A stretch of DNA of 64,000 nucleotides from Wolfiporia cocos (lineage: Eukaryota; Basidiomycota; Agaricomycetes; Polyporales; Phaeolaceae): positions 4,774,001 to 4,838,000 of the forward strand of contig JACCLO010000002.1 in assembly GCA_029448655.1 (NCBI GenBank), given 5' to 3'. The first letter of the stretch is position 1. Every line of letters begins with the position of its first letter. Below the pieces are notes generated by a model. It was not told where the DNA came from, made no database searches, and saw nothing but the letters and a program-made list of their open reading frames with translations. A program made the translations under genes and the position numbers. Below are positions 25,301-42,520 of this stretch, one piece after another.

Positions 25301-25740
25301 ATTGTCACAGTAGATTAATCTGCCGCAGTTAGCAGATTAATCTGTGTGCAAACCTAGCTCGCAACTGCGATTTCTTAAGCGAAGGGCAGTTGGCAGATTA
25401 AGATAATTGACTGAAACTCTACGCTCGCTAGCGTAGTTGGAAGAGATGCACGATTGTGCAGCATCGGAATCGACGAGAAAGTTAGCAGGTATTCCAGCAT
25501 ACGAGCCGACAACAGCAAGGCGAGGAAGGCAAGCTTTTTCGCCTCACGAAGGGCAGATGCCGAGGCAAACGCGGCAAAACCCAAAAGGCAAAGGTTCCAC
25601 ACACTTAGGAACAGGATAAACCATGGGTGTCGAGAAATGAAACGAAAAATAGGCGCCTTGCAAAAGTTGTATGTTCGTTTGACGAATTCGCGACGATAAG
25701 AACCCACTGCCTTCGGTAGCGGGAATAACCTGTTCACAGT

Positions 25741-26424
25741 AAGTGACCTTACTCAACCCCCCATCTGACACCCTGAGCGCCCGATGCCTTCCACTTACGG
25801 AGTGCAGAATCTCACACTCAACTCATGCTCACCATCCCTTCTCTCTGGGGGCCCGGAGAGGCGGGGTCACAAAGACATCGTATCTAAGTGTATAGCGCTT
25901 TTCCATTGATGCAGTGGCCTGAATGAGTGTTGTCAGTGAAGCTGCGCACAAAAATAAATGGATTGGGCACGGGACTTATGCAGAAAGATTTTTTTGTGTC
26001 TGCATGGGACTTAAAAGAAACGTTTTGCGTGAGAGCTCTTCCTGTTATCTGAACATCGTTGTTTAAGCAGCAGTATATTAGCTACGGTGCTTGATAATCT
26101 TTTTTGAAGAATTACAAACTGGTGTGCAGTCTTGGAAAAAACTGATTCTGTAGATGCTAGTATTGCCTAAGTTCCAAGACCGTGCTATTGATAACCGTGG
26201 TTTTCCCAAACCCTTAACCAAACTGTTTATATTTGTACACAGTTTCATTAACAGTACTCATTCAGGCCACTACATCGATTGAAAAGCGCTATACATTTAA
26301 ATGTGATGTCTTCATGACCCCGCCTCTCCGGGCCACGAGAGAGCAGGGATGTGAGCGTGAATTGAGCGTGAGATTCTGCACTCCGTAAGTGGAAGGCATT
26401 GGGCGCTCAGGGTGTCGGATGGGG
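25741..26424 (+). mobile_element. Mutator-type MITE, copy 1 (right tip lost)
   Basis: This is nearly identical to the element at 49,638-50,728. It starts AAGTGACCTTACTCAACC and has ~100-bp terminal inverted repeats. The right end stops at GGATGGGG, about 20 bases short of the full terminus seen in copy 2. It codes for nothing recognisable. Its right edge lies ~120 bp upstream of the PRP16 start codon, so it may contribute to that promoter or 5' UTR. Confidence 0.8.
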
Positions 26425-26545
26425 CCCACACCGCCTAACTGGCGCTTGGCACCCTTGTACACTACTGACATACATACAGACTCTGCTGCCTAAGGACCTG
26501 CCTTACTGCTCATTCTTTCCTTGATCTCTTGTGCAGACTAGCCGA

Positions 26546-31384
<4,839 letters not shown>

Positions 31385-31948
31385 TCTCGTTTTCCATCTG
31401 ATTGACCTCTTCTCTTGCCCGCGCACTTGCAGGTTGATTGTACGAAAATACCGAGCATCATGTCTCATTTGTCTGTCTAGTGAAATGTACTGCTAGAAAG
31501 GACTTTAATATACATCCATACTGTGTTGCTAGTACGATAAGCAATCGGTCGCAGTACCTGTTGATAATGTCTACAGCCACAGATAAGCCATCATTGCTCT
31601 GGTATCAAAAGCAACGTCAAGCGTCGCATAGTCTTGCGCTAGTCGCTAGTCGAGTGGCATGTGCGTTGCTAGAACGTCTGATTAAGACTAGTCTTGCGCC
31701 ATTTGGACAGCTTGTCGGAATATGTACTATATGGCCGATGATGCAATGGACAAAGCACAGAAAAGCGCAACAGATAAGGAACTATGAGAAACTCAAGGGA
31801 CTGCGCTATGTAGGTCTGCTGCCAGGGCTACGGCTGCGTTTTACAGGCTCCTGTCGGCAGTACGTTTGATTGTGAGTTAAATCTGCAGTCTGCTATACAG
31901 ATTGTGTTCCCATCACTAATATGTAAATGTCGCTCGCTTTCCAAGCTT
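31385..31948. other. Spacer, no gene recognised
   Basis: This lies between the PRP16 stop and the ABC transporter fragment. It is AT-richer than the coding DNA. One short open frame has no recognisable domain. Confidence 0.45.
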
Positions 31949-32703
31949 TCACAAGAATGCTTGTGCCTGCAGTTTCCACAACCGAGCGTATTCTCCATCA
32001 CGTTTGAGTAGCTCCTCATGAGTACCACATTCAACAACCACGGAATCATTCATATATATTGTTAACACTGGCTCAGCAGGTACTGTCAATGACTCACAAA
32101 ATTAGATCTGCATATTTTGTTAGGTTACCAAAACGGTGTGATGAGAACAACATCGTCTTGTTTCCCCTTAGTTCTCGTAACCTGGAAAAGAGATCTGATC
32201 GGTTTACCATGAGCATCTGCAATGAACGCCTCCATCGGCCATTTAGAAATCTCGTACCATGCTCAGCAGCAGGATCCAGGGACGCGCTTGGCTCGTCAAA
32301 TCATAACAGCCCTACTTCTGAGTTATCCGAGACAATGGAGCGCAAGAAGGTTCGTGAACTGCAAAACAACGGTAGATGAGTGATTGATAGCTGTGTTTCT
32401 TGAGAGCTCACATACACAGCAAGCCTTTGCATTTGTCCTCCGCTCAATGTTCAGCCGTCAGTTGACCTTAAGCCTCCGAAGCTACGCACGGCACTATAGT
32501 CGACTTTTCGACCAAAAAGCATGCGAGTTCCTTCTGGGAGGTTTGAATAATAATCTTGGACGGGGCGGTCGAGGTATGTGTCGAAGCCGTCGGGTAGCCG
32601 ATCAATGAACTCCTCGGCGCCCCCAAGCCGTGCAGCTGACCGAATTTCTTCTTCGCTTGTTGCATTGTACGGTTTTCCGAGTGCAATATTTTCACGGATT
32701 TTT
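31949..32703 (-). pseudogene. ABC transporter nucleotide-binding domain fragment
   Basis: The fragment reads IRENIALGKPYNATSEEEIR, then EEFIDRLPDGFDTYLDRPV, LFGRKVDYSAVR, the Walker B region FDEPSASLDPAAEH, the H-loop block SSHRFGNLTKYADL, and ends VECGTHEELLKRDGEYARLW before a TGA at 31,949-31,951. Four to five short exons are implied. A TGA at 32,301-32,303 replaces a leucine directly before FDEP in Walker B, so the frame is dead. The membrane domain and Walker A are missing. The 5' side stops at a 25-bp Mutator-type MITE end. It resembles the basidiomycete ABC proteins whose linker reads SGLPEGT-LFGR. Confidence 0.72.
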
Positions 32704-32713
32704 CAACTGTGAA

Positions 32714-32738
32714 AAGTGACCCTACTCAACCCCCCATC
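32714..32738 (-). repeat. 25-bp terminus of a Mutator-type MITE
   Basis: AAGTGACCCTACTCAACC and the next seven bases match, in reverse orientation, the right terminus of the element at 49,638-50,728. The rest of that element is absent. The hAT transposon begins directly after it. Confidence 0.75.
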
Positions 32739-32761
32739 TAGTGCTGCCGCAAAGGCAAGGT

Positions 32762-32872
32762 ACCTCTTACCTCGAGGTAACCAAAGGTAACATGCCGAGA
32801 TGCCGCTTTACCTCGAGGTACCTCAAGGTAAACCGCCGAGATGCCGATTTTACCTCGAGGTACCTCGAGGTA
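32762..32872. repeat. Left subterminal repeats of the hAT element
   Basis: At least five copies of the palindrome ACCTCGAGGT or a one-base variant, some overlapping as TACCTCGAGGTACCTCGAGG. They are probable transposase-binding sites. Confidence 0.75.
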
Positions 32873-33247
32873 CCTTCTTCCGGTTATGGTATATTACGTC
32901 ATGCTTTTGCATTGGCCCGGAGCGTGTACGAATACGATCAGAGCTTTCACGTCTCGACGAATACATATGACAGCTACCTTGTTGATACACTGAATGACTA
33001 TAGGCAGCCATGATTGCTTACCAGTGATGTGCAACAATGACATGCCTGAGTTTCAACATCCCCCTGCAACTCATTGTTTCCCGCTTCGTTGTGCTTATCT
33101 AATACATGTGGCAGATGTGATTGCTCGCTCGCTTGTTGCATACTTGAAACATATAGAATATTGATAAGCCATGCTACGTGTCACTGCCCTGCACTGCTTG
33201 AAATTGTGAAGCTACCTGTGAGCTGATGCCGCCCTGCTTTAGGAAGT

Positions 33248-36200
33248 ATGGCACAACAACAGACCTCACGATTTCACTGGAATCAGACTGAAGAGTCATC
33301 ACTATCTCGAGTAGCTGAGCAGACTGCAGCTAGCTCTAGCCATTCACTGCCTCTTACTAGTCCGGTAGATTATTCTCACTCACTGTATGCTAACCATGCC
33401 AATAGACACCTAAACTATCGATCATCTCATTGGCAACACTCTCCATCCCTCATTCCTGCTGAGCTGCAATATATCCATTACCATCCACCTGTGCCTGCAA
33501 CCTCATATGGGGGGTCAACTCTAATCTTGGCTGATACTACGGCGGCTGTCAATAATCTCGCTCAAAGCTGTGCTGACCCTGCAGCATCAAAGCGTAAACA
33601 AGCAACCACTGGTGGACGGCAAAGTGGTCAGAAGAGACAGGCTACTTCTGGAAGGCTTACGGAAGCTTGCCAGCCTGACAACTTCAGTAGCAACTCACAG
33701 CCATCAGTGCATGGCGTCGGACCATGCATGGGTTTAACTCCGCCAGGAATTTCACGCGGTTCTCGTGTTCTACAGGCACAGATCCCACGTCAGGCAGGGA
33801 GAGCTGCTGATGATGTCTGGTGGTTTGTGAGACAACTTGACACGGCAGCTAGACCAGCCACTCGTCCACCAGATACACCATCGCTACTAGAAAAACCGGA
33901 TCCAAAGGTTTCAGCCTATCTTGGCTGCAGGTTGTGGTATGTAGCCATGATCTGCATTTCATAGATATGAATAGACTGCGATTTTTTAGCGAGTTACCAG
34001 CCTGGCGGACATGGAAGAATACTGCAGGTCAGATAGAGGCAATCCGTACTCACCTCAAAAAAAACCATGAGAAGGAATGGCGTGATGAGGTTATACAGAG
34101 AAAGCTGAAGGGTTGGCAAGAGCTTTCCGGATTTAATTTTGTTCAACGACGCCGCCACTCTGAGCCATTTACGAAGGAAGGGTTCCGGCAGCGTCTTCTC
34201 GCTTGGGTTGTGGTGGATGATCAGGTATTTTATTTTGCATTACTTCTCGTGTTTTCGGATGGCTCATATCGTTGGATAGTCACTGAATGTGGTTGATTGC
34301 GACGAATTTCGAGAACTATTATTATACGTTGGCGATGACAACCTTGATAATTCAGATATACCTCATCGTACAAAACTGAAGCAGCTCCTCACTGCACGCT
34401 TCAGTGAGCTTCAGGAGAGTATAGCAAGTGATGCGCAGGTAAGCCATGGTATATTATATCTATGTCAGCACTATGACAGTTCAACATCTCAACTTCAGAA
34501 TGCACTGGGCCGGGTTTCCTTTACAAGTGACCTGTGGACTGATCACCAGCTGCGAGGATTCATGGCAATCACACTCCATTTCTGCGCTAAGGACTCTCAT
34601 CGCCGTCTGTGTCTTCAAGCACGCTTGGGCGCATTTCGGCATGTGCGTGGCAGCCACTCGGGTGCTAATCTCGCTGCGCATTTTCTCGAGGTCATCAAGC
34701 AAATGGGACTGCTCAGCAAGGTATTTTTTCCCCTACATCATTACGCAATTTTTTGAATCATGCTGCACTATTCCAGATTGGAATGATTACCCTTGATAAT
34801 GCATCTAATTGTTCGACTATGATGGAAGAGCTAGAGCGCCTATTACACGAAAAGGGGATTCCATTTGACAGGGAAGGCAATCGCATCAGGCATGCCCATA
34901 TAAAATTCATACTATACTCCCTCTCACTCCAGTGTACTAGATGCTTTCCGCATGTGGTGAATATCTCAGTGCAGAAGGGAATCAAGCAGCTCACCTCTGC
35001 AGATGAGGAAGTGTACCATGACGAAGACAGTGACTCAGAGAGTGTAACACCTGATGAGATCAATAACTCCGCTCTGCAAGCAGATATCGAATACGCACAG
35101 GCATTATGCGCAGATCCAGTGGCTCAAGTCCGCGCTCTGGTAGCTGCATGCCGTGCGTCACAACAGCGCCGCGAAGATTTCAGCACTATTATAGTTAACG
35201 GCAATCGTGACAAGATGTTTGGCCCGGAGCCTCTTAGGAATCTACAGCTAGCGCGAGATGTGGATACACGCTGGTCATCCACCTTTATTATGATCGACCG
35301 TGTCCTGGAATTATATCAGGTAAATTCTGCACTGATTTATGAGATGTTTACTAACCTAATCCAGGCCATTGATCTGTTTCTTAAGCAGTCGAAGCATGAA
35401 TCCATTGCATGGCATGCCCTTAGTAGCAAAACTCTGGAGGTCCTTGATGATATCAGAGAGTTTCTCGAGGCTCCACATGCAGTACAAGAGCTTCTCTCGG
35501 CGGAAAAAACCCCCACGCTATGCTTGGTTCTTCCTGCATACGAGAAGCTGATATTACTTCTAAAGCTTCTGAAGCGCAAGCTACCAAAGATAGCGTACGC
35601 TATTTCGATGTCTATTGCCAAGCTTGAAGAATACCTCTCAAAGTCGCGCAAAACACGAATATATACAGTCGCAGTTGGTATGTTATATCCTCTAAATGGC
35701 TTATCTTTGGCTGATTGTGATTTTTAGTCTTGAATCCTTCCATGAAGTTTGAATGGCTTACCGAGCACTGGAGTCGAGAAGATTGCACGTCAGCACATAC
35801 TTGGCTAAGAGATAGCGTGGGTTATCTTTATTTTAACTCAACATGATTGATGGTGACATACTTATAGATGCTCGAGTTCCGCAGGACGATGCGTTCCACA
35901 CGTTCTGCTAATCCTGATCCACCACATTCAACCAATGCACGGCAGCCTGCGGCAGCTTCTTCGATCACTTCCCCTGCATCTGCTCTTGCCTCTCGGTCTC
36001 AAAGGCTCGGCTTGAAGCGTGTCAATGCAATGATTAGGTCCTTATCGGCGGACAGCAGAGCTCTGACAGCCACTGACTGGGGGCCTATGGCTAGCCCTCC
36101 CACAGCTCAAGAGACAACCGAAGCTGAAAGGCAAGAGGCGGAACGCCGAGCGCGTGAGCGCGATGAGCGAATTGTCGATAACGAGTTACACCGCTATATT

Positions 36201-36588
36201 GATGCTGGTCTTGTGGATGATGAGGACGAGGATTTTGACATCCTCAAATACTGGGAGGTGAGTCATGCTAGCATTCGTATTGTGTATTGAGTCTAACATG
36301 TTGGATATGTAGACCCACGAACGTGAATATCCTACATTGTACCGGGCCGCACTCGACGTTCTGCCTGTGCAGGCATCAGCGGTGCCTTGCGAGAGGGTGT
36401 TCTCATCAAGTAAAGACACAGACACCTCTCGGCGCAGTAGCTTAGACCCTGAGACAATGGAGATGCTTCAAGTCATCAAGTACAGTTTACGCCAGGACCG
36501 ACTCTCCTTCACTGATGACTGGCTGCCGAACGAGCACGAGATGCTGCGCGACGACGCGCTAACTATCGAGGCGGATACATTAGATTAG
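33248..36588 (+). CDS. hAT-family transposase with BED zinc finger
   Basis: Nine exons are read: 33,248-33,936, 33,990-34,224, 34,280-34,438, 34,499-34,720, 34,777-35,319, 35,365-35,677, 35,728-35,816, 35,868-36,257 and 36,313-36,588. All phases close with no stop, giving about 971 residues. A disordered head is followed by a BED finger (GCRLCELPAWRTWKN, then HLKKNH; Cys-Cys-His-His). The RNase H-like core shows FTSDLWTDHQLRGFMAITLH and MITLDNASNC, with CFPHVVNISVQKG and DVDTRWSSTF beyond. The C-terminal hAT dimerisation block is DVLPVQASAVPCERVFSSSK. The introns at 35,320-35,364 (45 nt) and any within 34,860-34,950 are less certain, since reading through also stays open. Nothing disabling is seen. 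Confidence 0.9.
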
Positions 36589-36734
36589 CCCCAGACTCCG
36601 CAGACACTGTATGAGTCTATTAACTACAATAATTACTCGAACGCGCCCACGACTCCATAGCTTCGCAAAGCTGAACGACCACTCACGCCAAGCGCCCGAG
36701 CTCACCATATTAGGTAAACTAGCCGAATTTGCTC

Positions 36735-36822
36735 GATCACCTCGAGGTACCTCGAGGTGACCTTGATCTATCTCGAGGTAAACCAAGGTGACGTTGCCAT
36801 CACCTCGAGGTGACCTTCACCT
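36735..36822. repeat. Right subterminal repeats of the hAT element
   Basis: Four copies of ACCTCGAGGT or close variants (including TATCTCGAGGT) lie inside the right terminus, mirroring the left cluster. Confidence 0.72.
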
Positions 36823-36840
36823 TACCTTCCGGCAGCACTA

Positions 36841-39800
36841 CATCGGTCCGTTCAATTGGGATGCGATGCTTCACGCCGCGCACGTATAGAATGGTGCCCT
36901 TAGATAGCAGAAAGCGGTCAGCGGATAGCGCCTTGATTGCAAACATCCGCCTGATGCGTTCATTCTGGCACAGATGAGCTTGGGTAATAAGCTTCTGCAG
37001 CAGTTGCACGTAGAGATGGAAATCGTGGAGATCCGAGATGACTTGAGAGGGAGGTATTCCGTGTAAGCAGGGAGGATTGCGAAAGACTCGATCAAGACAC
37101 ATCAGTGCTGACGCGTCATCGTAGTGGTAAAATGCAGCGCCCAATTGAAGAAGTGCGGGGATATCATTCCGTATGATGGCGCGAAACATGTCAACCTGTC
37201 AGCCAAGCATAAGAAGGGCGTGGAGCGTCTCGCAAGCGAAAGAGCTCACTTCAGCTTGAGTGCGCTCATCGTGCGAGTCCAGCTCGAGTTGTTCGATTTT
37301 CAGAAGTAGCTTCTGTGGATCGACGTTTCGAGAGGCAGGTCCAACTTCACCTGAAGTGCCTAGTGATAGGCCTTGCCACAGTCCATCGAGAAGACACCGC
37401 AATACCCGGCGAAGTGATTCAGAATCACCCCTCTCCATCATGAATGACTCGACTGCCTCAAGAATTCGGCCCTTTGACAACTGCAGCTCTGCCGCCTCGG
37501 TGAATCTTCTATCTTTCAGCAACGTGATGCGGGCTTCATCCAAGCCAAAATCATCCATATATTCCAATGCTTCCTCTTCGTTGGCGAACAACTTAAGAGC
37601 TTTCCTGGGAAAGCATCAGTAGCGGATAAGACAGCTAGACATCCGCAGTGTGCCACTTACTTCAGTTGGTTAGTTCTCAAGTACTCTAGACGCGCGACTT
37701 TAAGAATGCCATTGGCAATATCTTCCTCTACGGACAATCGATGGGCTTGAATGACATCAACAGCTTCGTCGAACAATCCGCCTTTCCGATATGACTGCGC
37801 AGAATGGCTATAAAGCCTTGCATTGCGGTAAGCTTCGCCAGCCAATCTATATTCGCCACACTGCGAATAACACTCAGCAGCGATACGGTGATAGGTCATC
37901 CGGTCCTCGCTAGCTACATTCGGAGAGTTGGCGGAAGCTCTAAAAGCTTGAGCTGCTCTCGTGTAAGCGGCGAGGCGTGACTTTCCACCGTCGCGCGAAT
38001 GAACCGGAGTGGATCTAGCCAGCTCTCGAAGATGATAGGCGCACGCGATATCCTTCTCCATCTGTCTTGACGCTCGCTCATAGCAATAGATCGCTTGTTT
38101 GTATCGCTTATTCTTGAACATTTCATCCGCCTTCTTCGCCCATTCCTCTTCGGTAGACGATTTAGCGAGCCGTGGCGCATCAACCCCAGGTGTGAGGGTC
38201 TCTATCTGGTCCCTCCATACGATCTACGCCATTGTTACACATCCGGTCCTGGCCTCATCAACCAGCACTCACTCTCATTGGGTCGCCAACGTCGGAGGTA
38301 TCAGCAATCCAGAGGTTTTTCCTCGCTCTTGTTATAGCAACGTATAGGAGCTTGAGCTGATGACGAGGATCTAATCAACTATTCGCGTTCTGCATCTGCG
38401 TACGACTACTTACCTCGCGGCAAAGAACGTTGTAGCGTGCATCAATGAGCTGAGGTCTCCCGTTTGACTCTTTAGATTGCGGTGTCACTTCGCGGAGAAA
38501 GATTCGCCAGCTTTGTGGATCGGCGGTCGAATCTGCGAAGAAATCATACAGCAGTACCTGCAAACCATATCATTGACAAGTTATGAGAAAAAGCACTGTG
38601 TGCAATGAGAATCGCCTCACATCATTGAATTCGAGACCTTTGGCCTCATATACTGTCCTAAGTCCGGATGTCAGCCCAGCAATGCAAGCCTCAGGGAATA
38701 TATCATACAGTATCAGGCCAATATCTCGATCGTCCAACGCTCTGCGAAGCTTCTCCCGAGCAGAATTGTTTCGAACTAAGACACCTGTCGCCAGTGCGAA
38801 AGTGAAAATTCGTCTACGAGTGACAAGCGTAGCGACATACATTGCTCCGCGCCGAATTCTATGGGATCGCCCCTGCATCTAGCTTAATGACAATATACAT
38901 AGAGTAATTCATAAACAGCTCACGATGAACCAAACAAGAGGTCCTCGTAACTGCCGGAATCTGCGTTCCATTGACTGAAAAAAATAGGCTTGATACCTTT
39001 GATCTTGCCTTCTTCTCTCGGAAGGCTGTCGATGGAGTACGGCCAGAATTTTTTGATAAGATCAATCACAGTTCGTGCGCAGTCCATAATCCCCGCATGA
39101 GAGCGATAGTTCGTTACGAGGTGGAATGTCCGAGGATTTACGTGCGGTAACGTTGATGACCCATTCTCCTGAAATGCCTCCGTAAGCGGGGTGCGTAACG
39201 TGCTCGGTAGGCATCACAGATGTACCTCTATCCTGTATAAGAATGCTTTCAGATCGTCAAACCGGAACGCACTCCCATAGGAGATTGTCTGCGCAGTGTC
39301 TCCTCCTATAAACAGCCCGCTCGTAGCGTTTGCGCACATCATTCGTAGAACTTCGCATGTGGGCCAGCTTAGATGCATCAACATATGAACGGTTTGATCC
39401 CTACCTAAAACATCAATCAATCGATTGTCCTGTGCTTCATCGATGTACCTATTGCTCGATTGAAATGGCTGACGCTGCATAATTGAAAGTGCATGGCAAC
39501 GCACAAGAAATCAATTGGCTGCCCAGGAACTCCTTTCTTGGGGTCGCGGAGATCCTTCAAGATTGCGTGGGTTCTTTGACGATGATTCATCTCAGTCCGC
39601 ACGCAACGATTGAATGAATTACATACCTGTCTGCAACATCATATTCACCGCGTTCCTGTTTTTTCTTGAGATAAGCTTTGAACAGTTGATAAATCGTGTC
39701 ACGTTGATCTGCAAACGTTGCTTGTGTACGATGGCTGAGGCTAATATACGTCTTCTCATCCAAGTATCCGCTTGCATTGTGCAAAGTATCTTCCGAGCCC

Positions 39801-42520
39801 TTGATCACACCTAGCAAGTAATAAATCCACATTTGAGGCCTGTGAAAGAATCCTGACTATGCACGGACCCATAAATTCACCAAAAACTACGGCGGGATCT
39901 GTAAAAGCATTAGGCGGTAGAACCTCAAGTTAAGAGGGTACGGCTCACCTAAACCCTTAGTCAGCGGCTGAGGAAGGTGGGGCCAGTATGAGTCTTGGAA
40001 CTTGTCGAAGGAAACCAGTCGCGTGCGATGACTACGGAACCAAGACCCTGCGGACGAGTCATCCCTACTTACGTCGTTCCCAAGTAGCCGACATAACTGG
40101 AGACAACGAGTGCGTCAGAATTATAACTTTCACACGTAGCACAGTTTGTATACCTTGTCGAACGTCACAAACAGTGGGAAATCGTCATCTTGCAACTTGC
40201 TGAAGCGTTCATCAACATCGTCTTGCCACAGTGCTTCTTCGTCTTCATCGACAAGCCGCTGTGATGGCTGGCCGCGCCTTTCATCCACCATTGACCTTAG
40301 CTCCTGAGATGACTTATCCGCTATTTCCAAGGATTCTGATAACTTGTTGAAGTAATCCTGCACTTTTCTTGCGAGAACACTGGATTGTGTGACAAACATT
40401 TGACGAGGCTTCGCCATTGCACCATCACACATCTTCCATGCGCGTTCAATGCCAAGCATCTTGAACATCATGGTGGTTGTCTTCCTGATATGGCTGTCAA
40501 GCACTTTAGCGACATCTGTACCATTATATGGCGCACCCAGTGCCGCTCCTGCCAATCACATAACAGGAGAGTGGGTATTCGATTATTTCCTGTTCTTTCT
40601 CTCTGGACAATTCAATCAGCATGCGGCAGCCTCTATTGCACAAAAGTATTTACGAAACATTGAATACGTGCGCCACGTCTTGATCTGCTAGGATACCTGA
40701 AATAAATTAGCACAATACGCTGCATGCCATTTTGTCAAACATACTATTTAGGAACGCCTGCACGATTCCGGCATTCTTCAGTGAAGTCAATATCTACAGA
40801 TTACTAACAGCCCACCTGTGAAAAAGTCACATATTTGTCGAGCCTACATGATTCTCATCGTTCAGCGTTCACGCAAACACCAACTCGGCTTCAGTGAGAC
40901 GTACACGAGCATCTCATGCAACTATGATTTACCACTGATTGTCAGATGTACGTTCGGTGCTGTAGAATGTGAGCCATACCTTGAAGAGGTCGTCCTTGTG
41001 CAAATTCGGCAGTCCAGCGCGCTCCTGGCCATGAATACCATCAATTTGAGAGCTGACGGCGTTCCAGAACGGTTCGCCCATCTCGTTGTCTTCGTACACT
41101 CCAAACACCTTAATCACTATAAGAATAATGAGTTGATACGAGGTCATTTGTTGTGTGACCCTGTCCTACCTTCCTTCGTGGTCTTGCCAGTGCGAGTCAG
41201 TCACTGCCTTCCCTGGACACGGCCCGTAGCATACTTACTTTACTTTCGTATTCGGTTACACTGTCAAAATAATACTATTGACAAACCTAATTCAGAGGTA
41301 ATGCTCGAGCCATTGGGGATATCATGGACATACAACAAGGTGATGTTCTCCGACCTGCGCTTGATATATCTGAGGGTTGGCTTCTAGACTCGTGACCTGT
41401 ATATGGTTCTCGCATGAGAATCGGCCTTTTGAAAGATCCCTGCGCACAACGTATGAGACATGTCAAACCTAACGCGTGCTCGAACATGATACCTTATGCT
41501 CTTGTAGATGGTGGTGAACAGTGGCCAGTCGTGCTTGCGTGCATGGCGTACGTCCGAATCCGCTCGAGTGGACATGAGAATACGCCGATTGCCAAGACCC
41601 TTTGCACTTTCGAAGTATAGTGTAGCACGCATAGAATGAAGCGTATCATATGTGGCAGGATCGGCGGTGGAAGGCAAAGTAACGGCACCCGATTCGGACG
41701 CGACATGCTTCGAGTCTCGCTTCAAGACTTCGTCCATGTATGCTCTCTTGAAAATCTGCTTCAATTGTGAATCACGTAGGATCCTGAGGTATTGCTGTAT
41801 TTATGTTGCATCTATCAGCTATAAATCGGCACCCTTCTTCGAGGAAGTACAGACCTGAAGAGTGTGCTTCTGTTCTTCAATGATGGCGACCGAGAGCTGG
41901 TGTGCCTCTTCTTGTGTTTTCGGAACAGGAGCATCTATCATACGAAAAGGCTTTGGATCGAGCATGTCATCGATTCCGAGTTGCCGCTGATACGCCCGTT
42001 TCCGTTTCCCCGATTCCCCTGGCAGCGAAGCATACGCAAGCGTATTCAGCACCGATGACGACGACGGAATGTGTGGACTGCTGTCGTAAAGATGCTGTAA
42101 ATCCTCAGAATCGTTGGGAAGTTGTAGAGATGATATGAATTTAGACAAGGAGTTCAAGAGTTGTTGATGAGTTGATCGGAGAAAGGCTTTGTTGTCCGTA
42201 GGAAAGTCATGTTCGACCCATTTTGATAGCTTGTCGAATACATCAGCTCTCATCGCTAGACATATAGTAAGCCCCCGAAGAACGTATATACCAGGTGAAT
42301 TCATACCGCAGACGGCAAACGCAAAGAGAGCGGGAATTCCACCAAGGTCTGTAGCGAAGGATTCCGCACTCACCACTGAGCTCTCGAGGCGGCTTTCGAG
42401 GACGCTGATAGCGTTCCCAAGAGCGACTTCGTTGCTCAGTAGCGAGATGTCCAGAAGGACCTTGTCAAACCTGAAATACGACTGCTCCGGTACTTTCGCT
42501 GTCGAGGGGCTGCCCTGCAT
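36841..42520 (-). pseudogene. 5' half of the split TRANK1-like UvrD helicase gene
   Basis: Large UvrD/SF1-type protein of the fungal TRANK1-like group. The starts are ATG at 42,520, exon 1 to 41,855, and exon 2 from 41,794. Walker A is split by an intron: VIGRSGTG then KTTTMMFK (~40,560 and ~40,480). Later motifs are YIDEAQD (~39,440), GGDTAQTI, NYRSHAGIMDCA, VYEAKGLEFNDV (~38,650) and LLYVAITRARKNLWIADTS (~38,300). TPR-like helices follow between 38,120 and 37,000 (CYERASRQMEKDIACAYHL type). The reading ends IPIERTD at the hAT edge and would continue directly into the first codons at 20,965. No internal stop was noticed. It may still yield a truncated helicase. The biological role of the family is unknown. 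Confidence 0.82.

Larger units (their letters stand above)
24728..25421 (-). mobile_element. MITE with hAT-like ends and two tRNA-like modules, copy 1
   Basis: A 694-bp element. One end begins GAGGGACTTCAGTC, and the other reads TAGAGTTTCAGTC on the opposite strand, followed inward by a long terminal inverted repeat (>100 bp). The flanks are tgctcgct and cgctcgct, an 8-bp target duplication with one difference, which fits the hAT superfamily. Compared with copy 2 it is in inverted orientation. It carries outward-facing tRNA-like modules near both ends and codes for no transposase. It interrupts a retropepsin-like reading frame. Confidence 0.85.
24401..25740 (-). pseudogene. Retropepsin-like aspartic protease gene, broken by a MITE and truncated
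   Basis: With the MITE at 24,728-25,421 removed, a minus-strand frame reads AVVGSYAGIPANFLVDSDAA, then CISSNYASEHNLPRR, and ends with SDVLLGLDWIF. This is the layout of a retroviral-type aspartic protease, from flap to the second hydrophobic-hydrophobic-Gly block. The active-site triplet is D-S-D-A instead of D-S/T-G-A, so it is probably inactive. A TGA lies in frame ~27 codons upstream of the active site. The 5' end stops at the Mutator-type MITE at 25,741. Whether it began as part of a Ty3-like element or as a host single-domain protease is unclear. Confidence 0.6.
32739..36840 (+). mobile_element. Complete autonomous hAT transposon, 4.1 kb
   Basis: The ends are TAGTGCTGCCGCAAAGG on the left and TAGTGCTGCCGGAAGG (reverse strand) on the right. 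Just inside each end are clusters of the palindrome ACCTCGAGGT, typical transposase-binding subterminal repeats. The element contains one complete transposase gene. Its right flank CATCGGTC and the base-pair complement of CACCGATG at 20,964-20,971 form an 8-bp target duplication (7 of 8 identical) once the adjacent inversion is undone. The immediate left flank, cccccatc, does not match the right flank. Confidence 0.93.

Noticed and set aside
25375..25737. Hydrophobic minus-strand frame of 120 codons
   Set aside because: It has no ATG, and the neighbouring frame carries the retropepsin-like sequence that continues across the MITE.
32750..32880. Regular short repeats that could suggest a CRISPR-like array
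   Set aside because: The units are overlapping CTCGAG palindromes without spacers, mirrored at the other end of a hAT transposon, hence subterminal binding sites in a eukaryote.
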